5,902 nt of DNA from AC-37 sp036382905 (lineage in GTDB: Bacteria; Actinomycetota; Thermoleophilia; Solirubrobacterales; Thermoleophilaceae), in NCBI GenBank assembly GCA_036382905.1, contig DASVPL010000068.1, positions 1 to 5,902 on the forward strand, given 5' to 3'. Shown here in pieces: positions 1-4,567 of the stretch; within the stretch, counting starts at the first letter, position 1, and each line of letters begins with the position of its first letter. Position numbers and translations under genes: made by a program. The notes beneath the pieces are model-generated. The model worked only from the letters and a program-made list of their open reading frames with translations, was not told the origin of the DNA and made no database searches.

Positions 1-272
1 ACCGAGCCCGAGGTGCGGTCGGCGGCGGAGCTGAACGGATCCTTGATGTCGAAGGCGTCGAGGTTCGAGCCGTCGACGATGCTCGGGTCGCTGGCGACCG
101 TCGGCAGCGCCGCGGTGGTCGCGCTCGGGGGAGCCGCGTCCACCTGCGGGGTCTCGGCGGGCTTGATCAGCACCGCCGGGATCGCGACGATCGCGGCCAG
201 GAGCGCGACGGCCACCGGCCAGAGGCGCTTCTCGCGGAGGTCATGCCAGATGTCGAGCAGGAAAGTGGTCAT
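1..272 (-). CDS. Membrane-anchored pilus-cluster protein with KDPF motif, 3' end missing
   Basis: The frame opens with ATG at 272-270 and stays open for 90 codons to the left edge, so the C-terminal part lies outside the window. The visible protein has a short cytoplasmic N-terminus (MTTFLLDIWHDLREKRL), one hydrophobic segment at about residues 18-37, then a Pro/Ala/Thr-rich extracytoplasmic linker, and the motif FDIKDPF at residues 74-80. Its start overlaps the pilO stop as ATGA. No Shine-Dalgarno is visible (the preceding bases are C-rich), so it is probably translated by coupling to pilO. A single N-terminal anchor, a disordered linker and a DPF motif, located right after pilO, recall PilP or GspC-type proteins that complete the PilM-N-O complex. 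That family assignment is inference, because the folded domain is out of view. The reading frame and membrane anchor are well supported. Confidence 0.82.
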   Translation of the reverse strand, partial: MTTFLLDIWHDLREKRLWPVAVALLAAIVAIPAVLIKPAETPQVDAAPPSATTAALPTVASDPSIVDGSNLDAFDIKDPFSSAADRTSGS

Positions 273-1180
273 GGGGTGGGGGCTGCTGCGGTCGGGGGAG
301 TGGACTGCGAAGCGGGGTCGGCCGCGACGGTGCCACCGGCGCCGCCGGGAGCTGCCGCGGGGCCGGTCGGGCCGGCGCCGGCGGATACGCCACCCGCGGC
401 CTTGGGGCTGAGGTAGACGGTCGAGGCGACGTCCGCCTCGAGCTCGCCGGTCTCGTCGACCGTGAAGCTGAAGCTGTCGATCGCGATCAGGCGGCCGCGG
501 ACCACGATCTGGTCGTTGACCACCCGGACGAAGCGCTTCATCCGGTGGAAGAAGTCGGCGAGGTCGAAGAAGTCGCCGCGAAGCTGGAACTGGAGGCCGA
601 CCGACGAGAGGCCGGGAGCCTGCTGGCCGCCCGCCGCGGGAGCACCGGGCGCAGCCGCGCCCGCGCCGCCGCCGGCCGCCGGGTCGCCGCCAGCTGCCTG
701 GCCCTTCGCGTTCGCGTCGTTGACCGCGTTGCCCGCGCCCTGGGCGGTCTTGCCCATCGGGCTCTGAGCGCCGCTCCCGCCGGCCGCGGGGGTGCCGCCG
801 CCGCCCGGGGGCGTCGAGGTCGGGGCCGCGCTGGCCGAGGCCGTGGCGGGGCTGACCTTGATCTCACGCATTTCGATGCCCGTGCCGCGCGCGGCCCGGT
901 CGAGCTGCACCAGGAGGCTCGGCATGTCCACGGTCTCGGGGACGGCCTTGCCCATCCGGATGACGGTCTGGTAGTCGCTGGCGAAGCTGGCCTTGGCGGC
1001 GTTGAGCTGCCCGACCTGCGCCTGCGCGGTGTCGCGCTCGCCACGGGCCTTGGTCAGCTCCTCGGTCGCCTTGGCCGACTCGGCGCGCTTGGGCGCGAGG
1101 ACCATGAACCAGTAGCCGAGCAGAACGACGATCGGCAGCAGGATCAGCACGATCTTGCGGTCACGCGGTGTCAGGCTCAT
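269..1180 (-). CDS. pilO: Type IV pilus assembly protein PilO
   Basis: 303 residues. PilO pairs with PilN and forms part of the membrane alignment complex that links cytoplasmic PilM to the extracytoplasmic side of the pilus machine. Visible order: short basic N-terminus (MSLTPRDRK), one membrane helix at about residues 9-28, a charged coiled-coil-like stretch at about 31-66, then the PilO fold in two halves. The first half (about 67-110) holds VPETVDMPSLLVQLDRAARG; the second (about 191-258) holds the typical LRGDFFDLADFFHRMKRFVR pattern. The halves are separated by about 80 residues of Gly/Ala/Pro/Ser low-complexity sequence (111-190), and a similar tail follows residue 260. The start at 1180 is chosen because GGAGG lies 6 nt upstream and because it overlaps the pilN stop as ATGA; a start at 1267 would add 29 unlikely residues inside pilN. 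Domain recognition is by eye; family and position agree. Confidence 0.92.
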   Translation of the reverse strand: MSLTPRDRKIVLILLPIVVLLGYWFMVLAPKRAESAKATEELTKARGERDTAQAQVGQLNAAKASFASDYQTVIRMGKAVPETVDMPSLLVQLDRAARGTGIEMREIKVSPATASASAAPTSTPPGGGGTPAAGGSGAQSPMGKTAQGAGNAVNDANAKGQAAGGDPAAGGGAGAAAPGAPAAGGQQAPGLSSVGLQFQLRGDFFDLADFFHRMKRFVRVVNDQIVVRGRLIAIDSFSFTVDETGELEADVASTVYLSPKAAGGVSAGAGPTGPAAAPGGAGGTVAADPASQSTPPTAAAPTP

Positions 1181-1971
1181 GCTCCACCTCCGAGCGCCGC
1201 CGGGACCTTCTTCTCCGGGGTGGGTGTGGAGCCCGCCTGCGGCTTGAAGGTGACCTTGGCCTCCCACTTGTATGCAAGCTTCTTCTTGAGGGTCCCGCAG
1301 TCCTCACCGGTGCTGCCGCCGCCACCGGAGGAGGCGGCACCGCCCACGGCGCCGGGGTTGTCCGGCTTCTGGATGCTGGCGAGCTCGACGTCCTCGACCG
1401 CCGGCAGGTGCCGGAGCCGGACGAGCGTGACCGCGACCTGGGAGTGGCTCCCCGCGCAGCCGTTGAGCACGAGGCTGGGCTTGGGGCCGGCCGCGCCGCC
1501 CGAGGGGTCGGAGGGAGCCGCCGTCGCGCCGCCGCCACCGGGAGCCGGAGCGGGGGCGGCCGGGGCCGCGCTCTGGGAGCCGCCCTGACCGGGAGCGCCG
1601 CTCGCGGCCGCCGTGGCCGACATCAGCCACACGTCCTCGGGGAGCACGTGCGCGAGTCCGAGCGTGAGCCGCTCCCAGTCGATGCGACCGGTCGCGAGCT
1701 GCTTGACCGAGGAGACGCGCTGCTCCTTGACCGTGATGAAGTTGCCGTACGGGGTGAGCTCGGTGGCCTGCTTCTTGGCCTGAGCCGTCTCGGCCTCGGT
1801 CTTCGACTTCGCCTGCTTGCTGGAGTTGATGCCGTTCACCGTGAGCACGAAGAGGAGGACCATCACGCAGAGGGCGCCGAGCACGCCGATGACGGCGTAC
1901 GAGCTGCCCGCCTGGCCGCCGGTGGGCGTCCGCGGACGGTGCTTCGCGGGGAGAAGGTTGACTGCGTTCAT
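1177..1971 (-). CDS. pilN: Type IV pilus assembly protein PilN
   Basis: 264 residues. PilN is the bitopic membrane protein whose cytoplasmic N-terminal tail docks into PilM and whose outer domain pairs with PilO. The N-terminus MNAVNLLPAKHR carries the NLLP docking motif characteristic of PilN. One membrane helix follows at about residues 25-46, then a charged coiled-coil-like region (about 50-90). The ferredoxin-like part begins near IDWERLTLGLAHVLPEDVWL (97-116). A Gly/Ala/Pro insertion spans about 120-166, and a second, shorter one about 203-224. Cys172 and Cys225 lie on the outer side flanking the second part and could form a disulfide (inference). The ATG overlaps the pilM stop as ATGA; only a weak G-rich ribosome binding site lies upstream, which fits translational coupling. 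Length is somewhat above the usual 180-210 residues because of the insertions. Confidence 0.92.
   Translation of the reverse strand: MNAVNLLPAKHRPRTPTGGQAGSSYAVIGVLGALCVMVLLFVLTVNGINSSKQAKSKTEAETAQAKKQATELTPYGNFITVKEQRVSSVKQLATGRIDWERLTLGLAHVLPEDVWLMSATAAASGAPGQGGSQSAAPAAPAPAPGGGGATAAPSDPSGGAAGPKPSLVLNGCAGSHSQVAVTLVRLRHLPAVEDVELASIQKPDNPGAVGGAASSGGGGSTGEDCGTLKKKLAYKWEAKVTFKPQAGSTPTPEKKVPAALGGGA
1187..1191 (-). promoter_or_regulatory. Ribosome binding site of pilO
   Basis: GGAGG on the minus strand, 6 nt before the ATG at 1180-1178, inside the end of pilN. It fixes the pilO start at MSLTPRD rather than at the longer in-frame ATG at 1267. Confidence 0.8.
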
Positions 1972-2903
1972 GCCACGGCCCCCAGCGCGAGACCCGCGGC
2001 GATGGTGTGCCGGGTCGGATCCTCGTCGGACGGAAGCTTGGCGGTCTGGAGACGGCCGAGCGGCTCGGCCACGGTGACCGGGACCTCGATGAGGCCGCTG
2101 AGCGAGTCGGCCAGGCCCTCACGGCGCGAGCCGGGGCCGGAGAGGACGATCTCGCCCACCCAGCGCGCCTCGGGCTGCGCCATGTAGAAGTCGATCGACA
2201 GGCGGATCTCCTCGGCGAGGGTGTTGGCGACCTGATCGTCGTCCTGGTCCCACTGGGCCGAGAGCGGCCGCGTGAAGAGGCAGGTCGTGCCGATCGCGAT
2301 GGCGAGGTTGGTGACGCCGCCGAGGTGGCAGTAGACGCGCGCGGTCTCCTCGGTGGAGTCGGTCGGCACGGCGAGCGTGCGGACCAGCGCGAAGGCGTTC
2401 AGGTCGATCCCCTCGGGGCGCAGGCCGGCGTCGCGCACGGCCTCGACGATGCGGGAGATCATCGACTCGCGGGCGGCGACGACGACGACGCGGAGGCGCG
2501 GCGAGCCCTCGGGGCTCTGAACCTCGCCGATGATCTGGTAGTCGAGCACGACCTCGTCGAGCGGCATCGCGATGGCCTCGGCGGCCTGGAAGCGGACGGC
2601 GGCGGCGCGCTCGTGCTCCTCCTCCATCTTCGGGATGTCGAGCTGGCGGACGACGATCTGCTGGTTGGCGATGCCGAGGCGCACGCGGCGCGGTAGGCCG
2701 GTCTCCTTGAAGAAGTCGCGAAGGCCCTCGGTCAGCGCGTTGACGTCGGTGACCTCACCGTCGCTGATGACTCCCGGGGCGAGGTCGAAGCTCGCGGCGC
2801 GAGCGACGCCGTCGGCGGTGGCCTGAACGGCCGAGATGAAGCCGCCGTCGAGGTCGAGGCCTACGGTTCCGCGGTTGTTGTTCTTGCGCATCGAGAGTCC
2901 CAT
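1968..2903 (-). CDS. pilM: Type IV pilus assembly protein PilM (actin-like)
   Basis: 311 residues, cytoplasmic, no membrane segment. PilM has an actin-like ATPase fold and binds the NLLP tail of PilN. Motifs in order: phosphate-1 type loop GLDLDGGFISAVQA (15-28); the family pattern LDIPKMEEEHERAAAVRFQA followed by MPLDEVVLDYQII (88-125); a phosphate-2-like strand HLGGVTNLAIAIG (193-205); and the adenosine-type motif IVLSGPGSRREGLADSLSGL (252-271) with VPVTVAEPLGRL behind it. The C-terminus is AAGLALGAVA, as is usual in PilM. The second motif has His193 where an Asp (DIG/DLG) is usual, so nucleotide handling may differ. The start at 2903 has AAGGA 5 nt upstream; an internal ATG at 2891 is possible but lacks that site. 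The first gene of the ATGA-linked pilM-N-O-X block, 43 nt after pilD. Confidence 0.93.
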   Translation of the reverse strand: MGLSMRKNNNRGTVGLDLDGGFISAVQATADGVARAASFDLAPGVISDGEVTDVNALTEGLRDFFKETGLPRRVRLGIANQQIVVRQLDIPKMEEEHERAAAVRFQAAEAIAMPLDEVVLDYQIIGEVQSPEGSPRLRVVVVAARESMISRIVEAVRDAGLRPEGIDLNAFALVRTLAVPTDSTEETARVYCHLGGVTNLAIAIGTTCLFTRPLSAQWDQDDDQVANTLAEEIRLSIDFYMAQPEARWVGEIVLSGPGSRREGLADSLSGLIEVPVTVAEPLGRLQTAKLPSDEDPTRHTIAAGLALGAVA

Positions 2904-2908
2904 GAGGT

Positions 2909-2913
2909 TCCTT
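2909..2913 (-). promoter_or_regulatory. Ribosome binding site of pilM
   Basis: AAGGA on the minus strand, 5 nt before the ATG at 2903-2901, within the 43-nt gap after pilD. It supports the longer of two nearby in-frame ATGs. Confidence 0.7.
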
Positions 2914-2946
2914 ACAAGCGAGGTATCGACCGTTCGCTGACGGGCT

Positions 2947-3693
2947 TTAGAGGAAGTTCTTGACGTAGAGATCGACGAGCTCGGAGCCCGCCACGAGCGC
3001 CACCAACCCGCCCAGGGCGAGGAAGGGTGCGAACGGCACGCCGCGCTTGCGACCGGCGGCTCCGTACCTGGCGATGACCGCCACGCCGACGAGCGATCCG
3101 GTTAGGAAGCCGAGCACCAGAGCCGGCACCACGGACAGGCCGAGGAAGATCCCCATCACGCCCGCGAGCTTCACGTCGCCCATGCCCATGCCCTTCGGGT
3201 GGACGAGCGCGATCAGGAACATGAAGGTGAACGCGGCGGCTCCGCCGATCAGCGCCTCGACGAGGAAGTCCGAACGCACGACCGCGGTCGCGCCGATGCC
3301 GAAGACCGCCATCGGGACGACAATCTTGTTCGGGATGATCCGGTGCTCGAGGTCGATGCCCGCGACCGTGATCAGCATCGCCGCGAACGGCAGCTCGAGC
3401 ACGAGGTCGGTGTCGAGGCCGTTGACCACCGCGATCAGGACGAACACCGCGCCGGTGACCAGCTCGATCAGCGGGTAGCGGGCGGAGATCTTGTCGCCGC
3501 AGCCGCGGCAGCGCCCACGCAGGAAGATCCACGAGAGGACCGGGATGTTGTCCCAGGGCTTGACCGCCGTGCCGCATGTGGTGCAGTGCGAGCCGGGCGT
3601 GACGAGCGACTCCCCGCGCGGCAGCCGGTAGGCCACCACGTTCAGGAACGAGCCGATCACCAGGCCGAGAGGGGCAGCGAGTGCGAAGTTCAT
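2947..3693 (-). CDS. pilD: Prepilin leader peptidase / N-methyltransferase (A24 family)
   Basis: 248 residues, polytopic membrane protein. It cleaves the prepilin leader after glycine and methylates the new N-terminal residue. The N-terminal methylase-type part shows GSFLNVVAYRLPRGES, then two zinc-type pairs, C37-TT-C40 and C62-RG-C65, around KPWDNIPVLSW, and RYPLIEL (72-78). The peptidase part has both aspartates of the GxGD aspartyl proteases: Asp114 in IDLEHRIIPN and Asp173 in GMGMGDVKL. VPFAPFLALGG (219-229) is the usual C-terminal motif. Length is normal for the bifunctional enzyme and nothing essential is missing. Its natural substrate, the pilin, is encoded just upstream. No Shine-Dalgarno precedes the ATG; the leader there is C/T-rich and contains CCTCCTTA. 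Low initiation would suit an enzyme needed in small amounts (inference). Confidence 0.97.
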   Translation of the reverse strand: MNFALAAPLGLVIGSFLNVVAYRLPRGESLVTPGSHCTTCGTAVKPWDNIPVLSWIFLRGRCRGCGDKISARYPLIELVTGAVFVLIAVVNGLDTDLVLELPFAAMLITVAGIDLEHRIIPNKIVVPMAVFGIGATAVVRSDFLVEALIGGAAAFTFMFLIALVHPKGMGMGDVKLAGVMGIFLGLSVVPALVLGFLTGSLVGVAVIARYGAAGRKRGVPFAPFLALGGLVALVAGSELVDLYVKNFL

Positions 3694-3721
3694 GTGAGGG
3701 TCTAAGGAGGGGGAGGGTGAT

Positions 3722-3739
3722 ACTCGCCGGGGGGCGAGT
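3722..3739 (-). repeat. Short inverted repeat in the pilD leader
   Basis: ACTCGCC and GGCGAGT form a perfect 7-bp stem with a 4-nt loop, ending 28 nt before the pilD start on the minus strand. No T-run follows, so a simple terminator is unlikely. It could be an RNA leader structure or an RNA-stability element; function unknown. Confidence 0.55.
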
Positions 3740-3795
3740 GGAGGTACGGACCTGATCGGCGCGAGGCGCGCGCGGCTTGAGCGGGCCGTGAAAGG

Positions 3796-3825
3796 CGAGA
3801 GGCGGGCCCGGGGGCCCGCCTCTCG
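3796..3825 (-). terminator. Perfect inverted repeat after pilA, probable (partial) terminator
   Basis: Arms CGAGAGGCGGGCCC (3796-3809) and GGGCCCGCCTCTCG (3812-3825) are exact reverse complements, 14 bp, with a very small loop (realistically 13 bp with 4 nt). It lies 27 nt after the pilA stop. On the minus strand it is followed only by CCTTTCAC, a poor T-tract, so termination is probably incomplete. It could cut most transcripts after pilA or protect the pilA 3' end, giving far more pilin than assembly proteins. pilD-pilM-N-O would then depend on readthrough or on an unseen internal promoter. Confidence 0.75.
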
Positions 3826-3838
3826 GAAACTGCCGGTT

Positions 3839-3852
3839 GAACCTTTCGGTTC
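3839..3852 (-). repeat. Mini-hairpin with GAAA tetraloop at the pilA stop
   Basis: On the minus strand GAACC-GAAA-GGTTC directly follows the pilA TAA. A 5-bp stem capped by a GNRA tetraloop is a stable RNA hairpin. With the larger repeat 13 nt further on it makes a two-hairpin 3' end. Confidence 0.5.
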
Positions 3853-4290
3853 TTACCAGGCGCCGCTGTTGGGGCAGCCGCCCTTGCCGGTCGGGGTGCA
3901 GGCGCGGACGCTGTCGCCCGTCGCGGTCTTCTGGATGGTGAAGGTGTGCGGCGTGGCGCCACCCGCCTTCGAGACGGCCGAGATCGTGTAGGTGCTGGAG
4001 GTGGAGGCGGTTACCTGCACCTGGCCAGCGCCAGTGCCGTACGAGAGGCCCGTGTTGGGCAGCTCGGCGGCCGTGTCACACGACACGTACGTCTGCTCGG
4101 TCGCGAAGCACGACTCGACCTGGGACACCAGGTTACGGGCGTTGGACTTCGCGTCCGCGTCCTGGCCCTTCTCCTGCTGGCCGAGGAAGGCCGGCAGAGC
4201 GATCGCGGCAAGGATGCCGATGATCAGGATTACGACGAGGAGCTCGATAAGCGTAAAACCGCTCTCCTCGTTGCGGAGCTTCCGCAGCAT
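3853..4290 (-). CDS. pilA: Type IV prepilin, probable major pilin PilA
   Basis: 145 residues. The prepilin has an 11-residue leader (MLRKLRNEESG), then the class III signal FTLIELLVVILIIGILAAIA: Gly11 is -1, Phe12 is +1 (the residue methylated) and Glu16 is the conserved Glu+5. The hydrophobic helix (about 12-36) continues into an amphipathic helix to about residue 62, followed by a Thr/Ser/Gly-rich beta-type head. Four cysteines (61, 71, 131, 139) could make two disulfides, the last closing a C-terminal loop. The mature protein of 134 residues is typical for a pilin. The start at 4290 is chosen for AAGGAG 6 nt upstream; an in-frame ATG at 4317 lacks a ribosome site and would lengthen the leader to 20. 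It is first in the cluster, with a strong ribosome site and its own hairpin, which fits the abundant main subunit; a minor pilin is the alternative. Confidence 0.93.
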   Translation of the reverse strand: MLRKLRNEESGFTLIELLVVILIIGILAAIALPAFLGQQEKGQDADAKSNARNLVSQVESCFATEQTYVSCDTAAELPNTGLSYGTGAGQVQVTASTSSTYTISAVSKAGGATPHTFTIQKTATGDSVRACTPTGKGGCPNSGAW

Positions 4291-4292
4291 AT

Positions 4293-4307
4293 GACTCTCC
4301 TTGAGTC
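4293..4307 (-). promoter_or_regulatory. pilA ribosome binding site within a small hairpin
   Basis: On the minus strand GACTC-AAGGA-GAGTC is a 5-bp inverted repeat whose loop and 3' arm hold the Shine-Dalgarno AAGGAG, 6 nt before the ATG. It decides the pilA start. The hairpin could display or partly hide the site. Confidence 0.75.
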
Positions 4308-4326
4308 CGAATTGCATTTACGCCAG

Positions 4327-4357
4327 CTCCGCGGATAGCCCCGGAGACTTTCGTCCC
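4327..4357 (-). promoter_or_regulatory. Candidate expression platform of the pilA riboswitch
   Basis: Two hairpins here share bases and cannot coexist. Hairpin A is GGGAC-GAAA-GUCUC (4357-4344). Hairpin B is CUCCG (4346-4342) with CGGAG (4331-4327). In addition UCUCC (4347-4343) can pair with GGAGA of the pilA Shine-Dalgarno (4300-4296). The 5' arm of hairpin A (4357-4355) also overlaps the likely closing stem of the aptamer. No T-run is present, so translational control is more likely than termination. The direction (on or off with ligand) cannot be told from the sequence. Confidence 0.5.
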
Positions 4358-4452
4358 GTGGTAACCCGGCTTGCTCTTGGGTCTGAGCCTCACCCTCGAG
4401 CCCCGTGGCTTTGCGCCCCCGCCTCACGACGGGTTTGCCTTTCACACCGTGG
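4355..4452 (-). promoter_or_regulatory. Cyclic-di-GMP-I (GEMM) riboswitch aptamer
   Basis: The minus strand shows the family hallmarks in order: GGCAAACC (4439-4432), a hairpin CCCGUC-GUGA-GGCGGG with a GNRA tetraloop (4433-4418), CGCAAAGCC (4415-4407), a second arm with GCUC/GAGC (4401-4398 with 4376-4373) and GGGU/ACCC (4395-4392 with 4382-4379), and GGGUUACC (4367-4360). By comparison with the Vibrio Vc2 aptamer recalled from memory, the ligand-contact bases correspond to G20 at 4439, A47 at 4412 and the Watson-Crick C at 4361. Keeping G20 (not A) argues for c-di-GMP rather than the cAMP-GMP variant. The outer stem looks short and bulged: GUG 4447-4445 with CAC 4360-4358, extended by C-G pairs. 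It lies in the pilA leader, so it should control pilin output. Boundaries are approximate. Confidence 0.92.
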
Positions 4453-4470
4453 CCTGGCTTCTGTAGCCGG

Positions 4471-4499
4471 TTATCGACTGCACCCCCCGGCGCCTTTAA
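4471..4499 (-). promoter_or_regulatory. FliA/WhiG (sigma-28)-like promoter of pilA
   Basis: On the minus strand TTAAA (4499-4495) is followed after 16 nt by GTCGATAA (4478-4471). The FliA/SigD/WhiG class consensus is TAAA, about 15 nt, GCCGATAA, so the -10 matches 7 of 8 and the -35 core fully. The predicted RNA start, near 4462-4465, falls about 10-13 nt before the outer stem of the riboswitch, which is the arrangement expected for a real leader. A housekeeping promoter reading GATAAC as -10 is the alternative. Confidence 0.6.
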
Positions 4500-4555
4500 C
4501 TTCATTTGAGGTCGCCCCGCCCGTCATCCGTCCAGTGCGCTCCGGCGCCGCACCG

Positions 4556-4561
4556 TACGAT
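4556..4561 (+). promoter_or_regulatory. Possible -10 element for a leaderless transcript
   Basis: TACGAT fits the actinobacterial TANNNT -10 pattern and ends 6 nt before the ATG at 4568, as in leaderless genes. The gene has no convincing Shine-Dalgarno, which agrees. No clear -35 is seen, so this is tentative. Confidence 0.35.
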
Positions 4562-4567
4562 CGGCGG

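Noticed and set aside
545..2187. Long open frames on the plus strand opposite pilO, pilN and pilM
   Set aside because: They lie antisense to genes with clear family motifs, have Arg/Gly/Ala-rich shadow composition caused by high GC, and have no family motifs or ribosome sites.
3704..3755. Plus-strand AAGGAGG followed after 6 nt by GTG and a 12-codon frame
   Set aside because: A striking ribosome-site match but a very short frame with no other support; most likely the complement of the C/T-rich pilD leader.
4291..4317. Longer pilin starting at 4317
   Set aside because: No ribosome site there, while AAGGAG stands 6 nt before the ATG at 4290 and the 11-residue leader is normal.
4355..4452. GEMM-Ib (cAMP-GMP) specificity for the riboswitch
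   Set aside because: The base corresponding to position 20 is G (at 4439), whereas the cAMP-GMP variant typically has A; the numbering is by hand alignment, so only the preference is rejected.
4301..4567. N-terminal extension of the small secreted protein gene to an ATG at 4301
   Set aside because: It would run through the riboswitch and promoter of pilA on the other strand and would bury the signal peptide 89 residues inside the protein.
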